A DNA stretch of 16,336 bases from Bacteroidales bacterium (GCA_024681565.1 JAILAO010000118.1:1-16336), one strand, 5' to 3'. Counted from the first letter of the stretch, positions 1 through 9,081 are shown. The notes: generated by a model from the letters alone, not told the origin. Made by a program: numbers and translations.

Positions 1-36
1 CAGTTGTTTTGTTTCACCTTTTTCTCCGGTCTCACG

Positions 37-73
37 AAAAAAAAGGCGGGACACGATTTTCGTGTCCCGCCTT
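37..73 (-). terminator. Intrinsic terminator of the pectin/xylan operon
   Basis: Bases 43-55 pair perfectly with 61-73 (13 base pairs, GC-rich core GGCGGGACACG) around a 5-base loop. Read on the minus strand, the hairpin is followed at once by eight T residues (complement of 37-44). It lies 26 bases after the GH43 stop codon, so it should end transcription of the seven-gene operon. On the plus strand there is no T run after the stem, so it looks one-directional. Bases 1-36 beyond it hold nothing I recognise. Confidence 0.93.
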
Positions 74-99
74 CAGCGAGGAAACCGATGAGGAATTCC

Positions 100-1674
100 T
101 TAGTAGACTTCTACGGATCCTCCGTCGTTCTTCTGGATGTCGGAGATGGCGAAGTAGCCGATTTTGGCGCCGATCCAATCGCCCTCCCGTCCGGTAAATG
201 CCGGACCGAGAGTCTGGAACCGCCTGCCGTCCAGACTGTATGAGAAGGTGCAGATGACCGCATCCTTCACATCCACCCGGATCCAGACCGTATTGAATGC
301 CTGTTTTTGCAGCGGCAGCGAGCTGAGCACGGTCTCCGCCTTGCCCTGGTTGGCGTCGATGCAGTCTTTGCGTACCAGTGCCAGCGCCTCACCGTCATAG
401 TCCAGCTCGATCGTGCTGTAGCTCCGGCCGGCTACGACCACGCCCACACGTTCCCCGGCATAGGACGGGCGGTAAACGAGTTTCGTGGTGAAACTCATCG
501 CCGGCCCGACAACCTTCTGGGCAAGGATATTGGGGGTGTCGCGCAGGTTGCGCCATCCGTCCGCCTTCTTGATGCAGTGCAGGCGCAGGCAGCCCAGCGA
601 CGGGTTGGTCATGTACCAGTTGAACTGCGGATTGGCTTCCCACTGCCAGTTCAGCGGGATGGAGGGTCCGGTAAAACCGGTGCCGGTGGCGAGGGCGGAG
701 AGGCCCGGCAGGGGATCCCGGGAGCCTGCGGGCCGGCGGTACTCGGAGACCGGTTCCCCGATCCCGTCGCCGTCCAGGTCCTTGCCGATGATGCACCAGC
801 CGTCCTGCAGCCAGGTCATCGGCTGCAGATGACAGACGCGTCCCCAGGCGTAGCGGTCCTCGAAGTGCATGAACCAGCTGTCTCCCGCCGTGTCCGTGAC
901 CCAGCCGCCCTGGTGGGGGCCGTGGATGTCCGTAGGACCCTGGTGCAGTACCGTGCGGTGCTCATAGGGGCCGAGGACGTTGCGGGAGCGGAGGACGAGC
1001 TGCCAGCCGGTCTTGACGCCGCCCGAGGGGGCGAAGATGTAGTACCAGCCGTCTTTCTTGTAGAATTTCGGGCCTTCGACCGTGTCGTTGCCGTTCTTCT
1101 TTCCGTCGAATACGAGGACCTGGTCACCGATTACGCGGGTGCAGTCCTTGTCGAGTTCGCACACGCTCAGGATGCTCTTGAATCCGGCGCGGGAACCTGC
1201 CCAGCCATGGACGAGCCAGACACGTCCGTCGTCATCCCACAGGGGACTGGTGTCGATCAGGCCCTTGCCGGCAAGTACGAGATGGGGGCGGCTCCAGCGG
1301 CCCCGGGGATCCTGGGCGTGGATCTGGTAGATGCCGTGGTCCGGGTCTCCCCAGAAGATCCAATAGGTTCCGTCGTGGTAGCGGATGCAGGGCGCCCAGA
1401 CGCCGTTGCCATGGGCGGGGATGTCAAAGTCCTCTTCCGGATCCATCCAGGGCAGCGCGGCGTTCACGATCTCCCATTCTACGAGATTCCTGGAGTGCAG
1501 GATCTGCAGGCCCGGGAAGCAGGTGAACGAGGATGCGGTCATCCAATAGTCCTCCCCGACCCGGATGAGGTCCGGATCGGAATAGTCGGAGAACAGCACC
1601 GGATTGGTGTAGGTGGCCGTTTTGGCCGGGGCCGCCAGCATCAGCAGGGCGGCGAACAAGGCAGGAAAACTCAT
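100..1674 (-). CDS. GH43 beta-xylosidase / alpha-L-arabinofuranosidase, secreted
   Basis: A 524-residue glycoside hydrolase family 43 enzyme, likely removing xylose or arabinose from plant oligosaccharides in the periplasm or outside the cell. The five-bladed propeller covers about residues 22-320. The three expected acidic residues are visible: general base D33 in YSDPDLIRVG, pKa modulator D141 in LIDTSPLWDDDG, and general acid E200 in TVEGPKFYK. Residues about 330-524 look like the C-terminal beta-sandwich of beta-xylosidases (GH43_C2 type). The N-terminus resembles a Sec signal peptide, cut near AKTA/TY at residue 20, but its first residues carry no lysine or arginine. The start is fixed by an ATGA overlap with the GH3 stop and no in-frame start lies just upstream. 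It is the last gene of the operon. Xylosidase and arabinofuranosidase activities cannot be told apart from sequence. Confidence 0.9.
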   Translation of the reverse strand: MSFPALFAALLMLAAPAKTATYTNPVLFSDYSDPDLIRVGEDYWMTASSFTCFPGLQILHSRNLVEWEIVNAALPWMDPEEDFDIPAHGNGVWAPCIRYHDGTYWIFWGDPDHGIYQIHAQDPRGRWSRPHLVLAGKGLIDTSPLWDDDGRVWLVHGWAGSRAGFKSILSVCELDKDCTRVIGDQVLVFDGKKNGNDTVEGPKFYKKDGWYYIFAPSGGVKTGWQLVLRSRNVLGPYEHRTVLHQGPTDIHGPHQGGWVTDTAGDSWFMHFEDRYAWGRVCHLQPMTWLQDGWCIIGKDLDGDGIGEPVSEYRRPAGSRDPLPGLSALATGTGFTGPSIPLNWQWEANPQFNWYMTNPSLGCLRLHCIKKADGWRNLRDTPNILAQKVVGPAMSFTTKLVYRPSYAGERVGVVVAGRSYSTIELDYDGEALALVRKDCIDANQGKAETVLSSLPLQKQAFNTVWIRVDVKDAVICTFSYSLDGRRFQTLGPAFTGREGDWIGAKIGYFAISDIQKNDGGSVEVY

Positions 1675-3755
1675 CTTCTGCGGATTTTGCGGTGTCTGAG
1701 GATCTCCTGGTCGGCGCTCGGACCGTACCAGAGGGTGAAATGTCCCGGCGTCGCTTTCAGCTCGCCCGAGGCTTCGTCATAGGTGGCGAACATCGACTCG
1801 TCCAGCGGGATGCGGACCTTGACGGACTTGCCGGCCGGAATGTGCACGCGGCGGAAGGCGCGCAGGGCCATCTTCGGCCCTTCGGTGTCTTCGCGCTTGC
1901 CCATATAGACCTGCACGACTTCATCCCCGTCCATCCGTCCGTGGTTGCGGACCCGGATGACCAGTTCGTTCTTCCATATACGCGCGCGCCTGTATTTAAA
2001 AGAGGTATAACTCAGGCCGTGGCCGAAATGGAAGAGCGGCTTGCCCTCGAAGTAACGGTAGGTGTGGCCCTTCATGTCATAGTCCTCGAAGCCGGGGAGG
2101 TCGTCGTCGCTCCGGTAGAAAGTGACGGGGAGCCGTCCCGACGGATTGTAATCGCCGAAGAGCACGTCTGCGATGGCCGTGCCGCCCGCTTCTCCCGGAT
2201 ACCAGGCCTGCAGGATGGCTTCGCAGTTGCCGGTTTCCGGCAGGAGCCCCATGGCGGAGCCGGAGAAATTGACGAAGACGATGCGCTTGCCGGCCTTCCT
2301 GAGCGAATCCACTTCCGCCCGCTGGGCGCGGGGCAGTTCGATGGTGGTGCGGTCACCGCGGTCGAAGCCTTCGGGGCTGTTGCGCATCTGTTCCCCCTCC
2401 ATCCGGGGCGAGATGCCGCCTACGTAGATGATGACCTCGGCTTGGTCCGGGGCCGTGACGTGGTCGGCGCCCACTTTGGCGGTGATGCCTTCCAGCGCGG
2501 TCACGGTGCGGACCGGGAAGCCGTTGTAGTTGCCCCACATGGCGACGGAGTCCGCGGCGTTCGGGCCGAGAACGGCTACCTTGACGTCCTTGCGCAAGGG
2601 GAGGATCCCGTTGTTCTGCAGCAGGACCATGCTCTCGCGGGCCATTTCCAGCGCTTTCGCGCGGTGGGCGTCGCAGGCGAGGAGCGCCTCGTCGATGCGG
2701 TTCCAGCTGACGCTTTCGTCCGGGTCCATTTCGCCGAGGCGGAAGCGGGCGACAAGCAGCCGGCGCACGGACACGTCGATGTCCTGCTCGCTCAGCTTGC
2801 CTTCCCGGACGGCATCCAGCAGGTGCCGGTAGGAGCTGCCGCATTCGAGGTCCGTGCCGGTACGGACGGCCCGGGCGACCGCCGTCGTGGGCTCGCCGAG
2901 GTAGGTGCCGTGGCGGCCTTCGCGCCAGAAGTCGTCGATGGCACCGCAGTCGCTCACCACGAGGCCTTTGTAGCCGTATTTCCCGCGGAGCAGCTGGATG
3001 AGCAGCTGGTCGGAGCCGCAGCAGGGCTCGCCCTCGAAGCGGTTGTACGCGCACATCACCTCCTGCACGTCGATCTTGGAAATGATCTCTCCAAAGGCGT
3101 ACAGGTAGGTCTCGGCGAGGTCGCGCCAGGAGATGTCCCTGGCGTCGAACTGGTGCCGGATGCCTTCCGGGCCGCTGTGCACGGCATAGTGCTTGAGGCA
3201 GGCGTGCAGCTTGTCATACTTCTCCGTGTCCGGTCCCTGGAGTCCCTTGACTACGGCGTAGCCCATCCGGGACGTGAGATAGGGATCCTCTCCGTAGGTC
3301 TCCTGCCCGCGTCCCCAGCGCGGGTCGCGGAAGATGTTGATGTTGGGCGTCCAGACCGTGAGGCCATGGTACTGCGGACTGCCTTGCGGGTCCTTGCGGT
3401 ACTGGATGAACTTGATCCGCTGCTCGGTGGAAGCGATGTCGAACACCTGCTCGAGCAGGGCTTCATCCCAACTGGAGGCCATGCCGATGGCTTGCGGGAA
3501 GACGGTGGCGAGACCGGCCCGCGCGGCACCGTGCAGGGCTTCGTTCCACCAGTTGTATTCGCGGATGCCGAGCTCCGGAATGGCCGGACTGGCATTCATC
3601 ATCAGGGACGCTTTCTGCTCGAGGGTAAGCCGTCCCAACAGGTCCTCCGCGCGCTGCTCCGCAGGCAGGGAGGCGTCCTGATAAGGAAAACTCTGTGCGG
3701 CGAGAACACCACACAGAGCCATCCCTACCAGTGACGTGAAGAGGATTCTACGCAC
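1671..3755 (-). CDS. GH3 beta-xylosidase-like glycoside hydrolase, compact form
   Basis: A 694-residue family 3 enzyme expected to release beta-linked xylose (or glucose/arabinose) from the non-reducing end. The GTG start at 3755 gives a full signal peptide (RRILFTSLVGMALCGVLAAQ) and lies 2 bases after the preceding stop. An ATG at 3722 would remove its charged part, and longer reading frames run into the upstream gene. The N-terminal barrel shows YNWWNEALHG (68-76), typical of GH3 beta-xylosidases, then WTPNINIFRDPRWGRGQETY, KHY, and the nucleophile D269 in GLVVSDCGAID. The alpha/beta sandwich carries MEGEQ (452-456), where the acid/base glutamate is expected, then a fibronectin-III-like end from about 590. 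Many Bacteroidales relatives are near 860 residues. Here the region before VIIYVGG is very short (about 425-441) and no PA14 insert is seen. Xylosidase is the best guess, not proven. Confidence 0.9.
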   Translation of the reverse strand: MRRILFTSLVGMALCGVLAAQSFPYQDASLPAEQRAEDLLGRLTLEQKASLMMNASPAIPELGIREYNWWNEALHGAARAGLATVFPQAIGMASSWDEALLEQVFDIASTEQRIKFIQYRKDPQGSPQYHGLTVWTPNINIFRDPRWGRGQETYGEDPYLTSRMGYAVVKGLQGPDTEKYDKLHACLKHYAVHSGPEGIRHQFDARDISWRDLAETYLYAFGEIISKIDVQEVMCAYNRFEGEPCCGSDQLLIQLLRGKYGYKGLVVSDCGAIDDFWREGRHGTYLGEPTTAVARAVRTGTDLECGSSYRHLLDAVREGKLSEQDIDVSVRRLLVARFRLGEMDPDESVSWNRIDEALLACDAHRAKALEMARESMVLLQNNGILPLRKDVKVAVLGPNAADSVAMWGNYNGFPVRTVTALEGITAKVGADHVTAPDQAEVIIYVGGISPRMEGEQMRNSPEGFDRGDRTTIELPRAQRAEVDSLRKAGKRIVFVNFSGSAMGLLPETGNCEAILQAWYPGEAGGTAIADVLFGDYNPSGRLPVTFYRSDDDLPGFEDYDMKGHTYRYFEGKPLFHFGHGLSYTSFKYRRARIWKNELVIRVRNHGRMDGDEVVQVYMGKREDTEGPKMALRAFRRVHIPAGKSVKVRIPLDESMFATYDEASGELKATPGHFTLWYGPSADQEILRHRKIRRR

Positions 3756-3757
3756 TG

Positions 3758-4630
3758 TTATTTCTGTTTGTTGACGATATCGAACCAGTCTTGGGCGGTC
3801 TTGACGTCTCCTTTGGACCAGCAAGAACCGTAGTAGTAGGTAAGCGTCTCGCCGGACTTGACCGTCTTGACGCAGAGGGCATGGTCGAGTTCGTTGTCGG
3901 CGAACACCTGCTGGGCACCGGGCATCACGACGGCGACGCCGAGCATCCCGTCTTCGGGCTCGATGCTCTGGTCGGAGGCATGCTCCCAGATGGCATAGCG
4001 GTCATCGCCCTTCTGTTCCATCTCGATGGTCTGCTGGGCGCTGTGGCGCAACAGACCCGCCGCGATGTTGAGGGTCTCGGCTCCGGTGAACTTGTAGGTG
4101 TCGTCCACGCGGCAGAAGTAGCTGTCGGCCGTCACGGTAACCTGCTTGTCCAGGGAGACGCGGATGCCTTCGGCCGCTTCCCATTCAGGATAGTGGAGGA
4201 CGAAGACGACCTTGTCGGGCTTTTCTTCCAGAACCTCCCAGGAGCGGTAGTTGGTGGCCGGGAAAGCGAGGTGGCTGCCGATCATCGGGGCGGATGCGCC
4301 GCCGCCGAGGCTGACGGCCACTTTGTAGCAGTCCTTGCCCTCGCCGTGGTTGTGGTGGTAGTACTCGGGATCCTTCATGGCCTCGGCATACCAGCTGTCG
4401 GCGACGAGTTTGCCCGGCATCTTCACCCAGATGTCGATACCCGGGGAAGTGGGATTGCCCTCGAGTGCCTTGCCGTAGAAACGGCCGGCGATGAGGTTGT
4501 TCTCGAAAACGAAGTCATCGGCGCGCTCCGGTACGAAGCGGGCCATCACCTTCGGCTCGGCAGGCTGCTGTTTGCAGCCTGCGAGCGCGAAGATCGCCGC
4601 AAAGGCGAGGATGATAGCTTGTCTTTTCAT
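3758..4630 (-). CDS. DUF4861 family lipoprotein of unknown function
   Basis: A 290-residue protein that I assign to DUF4861, a family often found beside uronate-metabolism genes but without a settled function known to me. The start at 4630 gives a lipoprotein signal ending in LAGC (Cys19); a longer frame to 4657 would spoil it. The ATG overlaps the kduI stop as TAATG, suggesting coupled translation. Residues after Cys19 (KQQPAEPK) lack an acidic surface-export signal, so a periplasmic anchor is likelier. Visible features are SPGIDIWVK (62-70), a histidine-rich patch HHNHGEGKDCYK (92-103), GSHLAFPATNYRSW (118-131) and a C-terminal YYYGSCWSKGD. The body looks all-beta, and the conserved H, E, D and K residues could form an active or metal site. 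It may act on a pectin-derived sugar (hydrolase, lyase or epimerase), but this rests on context alone. Confidence 0.8.
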   Translation of the reverse strand: MKRQAIILAFAAIFALAGCKQQPAEPKVMARFVPERADDFVFENNLIAGRFYGKALEGNPTSPGIDIWVKMPGKLVADSWYAEAMKDPEYYHHNHGEGKDCYKVAVSLGGGASAPMIGSHLAFPATNYRSWEVLEEKPDKVVFVLHYPEWEAAEGIRVSLDKQVTVTADSYFCRVDDTYKFTGAETLNIAAGLLRHSAQQTIEMEQKGDDRYAIWEHASDQSIEPEDGMLGVAVVMPGAQQVFADNELDHALCVKTVKSGETLTYYYGSCWSKGDVKTAQDWFDIVNKQK

Positions 4631-5472
4631 TACTTCAGGTCCGGGGTTGCGCACCAATCCATGTCGTTGTAGTCATCATTCTCACCGCACATGCCCCAGA
4701 TGAAGGTATAGTTGCGGGTTGCGCAGGCGGAGTGGATGCTCCACTGCGGAGAGATGACGGCCTGCTCGTTGTGCATCCAGATGTGACGGGTCTCCTGCGG
4801 CTCACCCATGAAGTGGCAGACCGCGGCGTCTTCCGGAACTTCGAAATAGAAGTAAACCTCCATACGGCGGTCGTGGGTGTGGGCCGGCATGGTGTTCCAG
4901 GTGCTGCCCGGAGCGAGTTCGGTCATGCCCATCTGGAGCTGGCAGCACGGGACGACCTCCTTGACGAGGAGACGGTTGATCGTACGCTCGTTGGACTCTT
5001 CGAGGGATCCGAGATGCATCACCACGGCGTCTTTCTTGGAGACTTTCTTGACTCCGGTCTCGCGGTGGGCGGTGGCGGAGCAGAAATAGTAGTGTGCGGG
5101 CTTTTCGGGGGAGTCGCTCTTGAAGGTGACGTGGCGGTTGCCGCGGCCGATGTAGAGGGCTTCCTTGTATTCGAGGTGGAATTCCTCTTCGCCCACGACG
5201 ACGGTCCCGGCACCACCGACATTGATGATACCGAGTTCACGGCGCTGCGTGAAATAGTCCGCGCGGAGGATCTCCGGTGCGCTGAGCAGAAGGTCTTCGT
5301 GCACGGGGACGGCGCCGCCGGCGATGATGCGGTCGAACATGGAATACACCATGTTGATCTCGTCGGCCACCATGACGTTCTCCACCAGGTATTCCTTGCG
5401 GATCCGTTCGGTGTCATAATGTTTTGCATCGAGGTTGCTCGATGCCTGACGTACTTGGCAGTTGATCTTCAT
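4630..5472 (-). CDS. kduI: 5-dehydro-4-deoxy-D-glucuronate isomerase KduI
   Basis: A 280-residue cytoplasmic cupin enzyme that converts 5-keto-4-deoxyuronate (from unsaturated galacturonate) to 2,5-diketo-3-deoxygluconate, the step before KduD. Length equals the family norm (about 278). The zinc ligands are visible: H198 and H200 in MPAHTHDRRMEVYFYF, E205, and H247 in QWSIHSACATRNYTF; the match to the E. coli set is direct. The C-terminal WGMCGENDDYNDMDWC is also a family signature. It begins 12 bases after the kduD stop and its TAA overlaps the next ATG. Nothing looks broken. Confidence 0.97.
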   Translation of the reverse strand: MKINCQVRQASSNLDAKHYDTERIRKEYLVENVMVADEINMVYSMFDRIIAGGAVPVHEDLLLSAPEILRADYFTQRRELGIINVGGAGTVVVGEEEFHLEYKEALYIGRGNRHVTFKSDSPEKPAHYYFCSATAHRETGVKKVSKKDAVVMHLGSLEESNERTINRLLVKEVVPCCQLQMGMTELAPGSTWNTMPAHTHDRRMEVYFYFEVPEDAAVCHFMGEPQETRHIWMHNEQAVISPQWSIHSACATRNYTFIWGMCGENDDYNDMDWCATPDLK

Positions 5473-5484
5473 AAGGCGTTCGGT

Positions 5485-6291
<807 letters not shown>

Positions 6292-6317
6292 AAATGTTAA
6301 TAAAGGTTTTGATGTTG

Positions 6318-7505
6318 TTATTTCAGTTTTTCCATTTCGAGGGAGGCCCAGATGAAGGGGCCGACTCCCTTGGAGTCATTGGGACGGATGGGCTCGCTGA
6401 GGTAGTAAGCGTAGTCGCCCATGCGGTTGGAGGAGCCGCCCAGACCGCCGACGGAGCAGCATTTCTCAATACTGATGCGGCCCTGGTCGTCGGTGGAGAT
6501 GAACTCGCGCACGACATCCTCGTAAAGCTTCTTGGCATACGGGAGCAGGTCGGCATCGAGATAGCCCATCCGGACGCCCTTCAGGTAAGTGAAGCTGAAC
6601 ATCGCGGAGCAGGTGGACTCGAGGTAGTTGCCTTCGCGGCCGGGCTGGTCCAGGACCTGGTACCAGACACCGCTCTCCTTGTCAGCCCATTTGGGAAGTT
6701 CGGCGCAGATGGCGCGCAGGATGTCGATCAGTTTCTGGCGGGGGGCATAATCCTCCGGCAGCCAGTCGAGCACGTCCACGAGGGCCATGCAGTACCAGCC
6801 GAGGGCGCGGCCCCAGCAGTGGAAGGACTGGCCGTGGGTGGCGGGATCGCACCAGAACATGCTCTCGGACTCGTCCCAGGCATGGCGGTAGAGCTTGGTC
6901 GCGGGATCGTAGGTCTTCTCCGCGGCGACGACGAATTCGTTGACGATATCGTCGTAGGCTTCGATGCGCGCCGCGCCGTCCAGGTAGCGGGTCGCATATT
7001 CGACATAGAAGGGTTCGGCCATGTAAACGCCGTCCAGCCAGACCTGGTTGGGATAAACCTGCTTGTGCCAGAAGGCGCCGGCATTGGTGCGGGGCTGTCC
7101 GTCGATCTGGCTCTTGACCTGTTCGATGGCCTTGCGGTATTTCTCTTCGCCGGTCTTGTCATAGAAATAGAACAGGGACTTGCCGGGGCAGATCAGGTCG
7201 GTGCTGTATTTGTCCACGGAATAGGTCTGGATGGTCCCGTCCTCGTTCACGATCCCGTCGTACCATTTGTACACGAAATCATAGATGGACTGGTCGCCGT
7301 AGGTCTCATAGACATCCAGGAAGGAGCGGAGTTCGAGACCCGGGGTATAATTCCATTTGAGCCGGCCGTCGGTGTAGTCGAGATAGGTGGCGTCTCCGCA
7401 GCGGGACATCTGCGAGTGGACCATCTGTTCCGAGAGGGGCTCTGCTTTCTTGCCGCAGGAGATGAGCGCGGCGAGTGCAAGGATGGCGGTGAATATCTTT
7501 TTCAT
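6318..7505 (-). CDS. GH105 unsaturated galacturonyl / rhamnogalacturonyl hydrolase lipoprotein
   Basis: A 395-residue family 105 enzyme (YteR/YesR type) that removes the terminal 4,5-unsaturated galacturonate from oligosaccharides made by pectate or rhamnogalacturonan lyases. The product feeds KduI. The (alpha/alpha)6 barrel covers about residues 25-393. The catalytic aspartate is D158 in QVWLDGVYMAEPF, and the motifs THGQSFHCWGRALGWY and SVGGLGGSSNRMGDYAYYL are typical. A lipoprotein signal ends in LISC (Cys17) followed by GKKAEP, with no acidic surface-export run, so a periplasmic anchor is expected. It starts 4 bases after the GH28 stop. Substrate class (galacturonan versus rhamnogalacturonan-I) cannot be decided by eye. 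Confidence 0.93.
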   Translation of the reverse strand: MKKIFTAILALAALISCGKKAEPLSEQMVHSQMSRCGDATYLDYTDGRLKWNYTPGLELRSFLDVYETYGDQSIYDFVYKWYDGIVNEDGTIQTYSVDKYSTDLICPGKSLFYFYDKTGEEKYRKAIEQVKSQIDGQPRTNAGAFWHKQVYPNQVWLDGVYMAEPFYVEYATRYLDGAARIEAYDDIVNEFVVAAEKTYDPATKLYRHAWDESESMFWCDPATHGQSFHCWGRALGWYCMALVDVLDWLPEDYAPRQKLIDILRAICAELPKWADKESGVWYQVLDQPGREGNYLESTCSAMFSFTYLKGVRMGYLDADLLPYAKKLYEDVVREFISTDDQGRISIEKCCSVGGLGGSSNRMGDYAYYLSEPIRPNDSKGVGPFIWASLEMEKLK

Positions 7506-7509
7506 GGGA

Positions 7510-9048
7510 TTATTCGTTGGTGAAATTCTTGACTTTGTATGTGTTGACGGGGGCGCCGGTCCTGGGATAGCACTTGACGTTCTTGAAAGTGATGTCCTCG
7601 GAGTTGCGCAGGTCGATGCCGGTCTGGGCGGTCATCGTGCAGTTGGTGATGTTGATGTTGGTGACGGGCATTTCGGGGAGGCCGTTGAAGAACATCGCCC
7701 GGGCTGCCCCGTTGCAGTACACGTCGTTGATGTAGATGTCACGGAAGGCCGGGGTGGTCTCGTCCACCGGCCTGGCGGGCTCGTCGACGATCGGGCTGCC
7801 GTCCGCGGCGGCGTCCACGGCGGACTTGCCTCCGTAGAAGAGGTCGAAGAGGACGCCTTCGGCGAGGATGTCCTTCATGTAGATGTTGTCGATGTGGATG
7901 TTCCGGACCACGCCGCCGCGGCCGCGGGTGCTCTTGAAGCGCAGGCCCACATCCGTGCCGAGGAAGCGGCAGTTGGATACCTTGATGTTCTCGACACCGC
8001 CGCTCATCTCGGAACCGACGGTGAAGCCGCCGTGTCCGTGATAGACGATGCAGTTGTCCACGATGAGGTTCTTGCAGGGACGGGCGCGACGGCGGCCGTC
8101 GGCGTCCTTGCCGGACTTGATGCAGATGCCGTCGTCACCGGCGTCGAAGGAGGAGTTGACGATCAGGACGTTTTCGCAGCTGTCCACGTCGATGGCGTCG
8201 CCGTTCTGGGAATACCAGGGGTTGCGGATATTGACCTTGTTGACGATGAGGTTCTTGCAAAGCAGGGGATGGACGTTCCAGCAGGGGGAGTTCTGGAAGG
8301 TCACGCCTTCGAGGAGGACGTTCTCGCAGTTGCGGATCTGGACGAGGTTCGGGCGCAGGAAACTTTTGATCTCTTCCCATTCCGCCTCGCTGAGGTCGCT
8401 CTTGGGGACGTTCATGTTGCTCATCCGGGTGGCCTTGAGGAAACCCTCGTCGGGATACCAGATCCTGCCGTCCTCGCTGAGGACGCCGCCGGAAGCGAGC
8501 AGGCGGTTCCATTCGCCTTCGGCCATCTTGCTCTTCTTGACCATGCGCCAGGCGTCGCCGTTGCCGTCAATGACGCCGTTGCCGGTGACGGAGATGTTCT
8601 TGGCTCCGTCGGCATGCAGGGGGGACTCGCAGCGCCGGGTGTCCAGCCCTTCGAATACGGTGTTGATGATGGGGTAGAGGTCCCGGTCCGGGTCGAAGAT
8701 GACCACGGCATTGTCCGTGAGATGGAGGTCGCAGTTGCTCAGGATCTCGATCGGGCCGGTGAGCCAGAGGCCCGCAGGAACGTTGAGGTGTCCGCCGCCC
8801 TTGTCGGCGAGGTGCTGCATCGCTTTGGCGAAGGCCTCGGTGTTGAGGGTGACTCCGTCGCCGACAGCACCGAAATCGGTGAGTTCTACGGTATAGGCGG
8901 GAATGACAGGGCGGGAGACCCGGGGCATCTCAAAGGGCAGATCCTTGTAGAGATAGTCGAATTCACCGCCTCCCTGCGGGGAACAGGCAGCCAGGAGTGC
9001 TGCACAGATGGTTGCCAGAACCGGGAACAGGATTTGGTTGTGTCTCAT
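7510..9048 (-). CDS. GH28 polygalacturonase-family lipoprotein
   Basis: A 512-residue family 28 right-handed beta-helix enzyme, first gene of the operon, hydrolysing alpha-1,4-galacturonan or a substituted form. The start at 9048 gives a lipoprotein signal ending in LLAAC (Cys22). Longer frames to 9306 would run antisense through rpiB and are rejected. The N-terminal helix cap begins with YTVELTDFGAVGDG. The family motifs are present: NGDAIDVDS (282-290, D284 of the NTD-like motif), DAGDDGICIKSG with D305 and D306, GHGG with H339, and RFK (370-372). A long insert (about 170-232, rich in charged residues) precedes the active-site strands. This and the lack of a lyase nearby fit an exo-acting or side-chain-tolerant galacturonidase, but that is inference. 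The gene follows candidate promoters and a palindrome. Confidence 0.92.
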   Translation of the reverse strand: MRHNQILFPVLATICAALLAACSPQGGGEFDYLYKDLPFEMPRVSRPVIPAYTVELTDFGAVGDGVTLNTEAFAKAMQHLADKGGGHLNVPAGLWLTGPIEILSNCDLHLTDNAVVIFDPDRDLYPIINTVFEGLDTRRCESPLHADGAKNISVTGNGVIDGNGDAWRMVKKSKMAEGEWNRLLASGGVLSEDGRIWYPDEGFLKATRMSNMNVPKSDLSEAEWEEIKSFLRPNLVQIRNCENVLLEGVTFQNSPCWNVHPLLCKNLIVNKVNIRNPWYSQNGDAIDVDSCENVLIVNSSFDAGDDGICIKSGKDADGRRRARPCKNLIVDNCIVYHGHGGFTVGSEMSGGVENIKVSNCRFLGTDVGLRFKSTRGRGGVVRNIHIDNIYMKDILAEGVLFDLFYGGKSAVDAAADGSPIVDEPARPVDETTPAFRDIYINDVYCNGAARAMFFNGLPEMPVTNINITNCTMTAQTGIDLRNSEDITFKNVKCYPRTGAPVNTYKVKNFTNE

Positions 9049-9065
9049 TATTGGTTGGATTTGGT

Positions 9066-9081
9066 TTAACTTCAAAGTTAA
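9066..9081. promoter_or_regulatory. Perfect 16-base palindrome, candidate operator
   Basis: The sequence TTAACTTCAAAGTTAA has 7-base arms (9066-9072 and 9075-9081) around CA. It lies 17 bases upstream of the GH28 start codon and covers a minus-strand TAnnTTTG box (9073-9080). It could be the binding site of a dimeric repressor or activator of the pectin operon, or a small hairpin in the 5' leader if transcription starts further upstream. No regulator gene is in the window to match it. Confidence 0.5.
9073..9080 (-). promoter_or_regulatory. Proximal -7 box for the GH28 operon (TAACTTTG)
   Basis: On the minus strand this is TAACTTTG, a full match to the Bacteroides TAnnTTTG -7 element. If used, transcription would start near 9067 and leave a leader of about 19 bases. 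The expected -33 TTTG is absent; that zone is a T-rich run (about 9096-9106). It sits inside the palindrome at 9066-9081. Confidence 0.4.

Noticed and set aside
4..243. Small plus-strand open frames across the terminator
   Set aside because: They cross the hairpin and the GH43 3' end in antisense and show no start context or homology.
307..3734. Long plus-strand open frames opposite GH43 and GH3 (491 and 680 codons)
   Set aside because: They are antisense to clear enzymes, show no recognisable domain, and have the composition expected of the complement of GC-rich genes.
3756..3824. Upstream extension of the GH3 frame to 3824
   Set aside because: It overlaps the end of the DUF4861 gene and hides the signal peptide that begins at the GTG at 3755.
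6292..6317. Possible internal promoter before kduD
   Set aside because: The 26-base AT-rich spacer has no TAnnTTTG box; an A-rich translation leader explains it.
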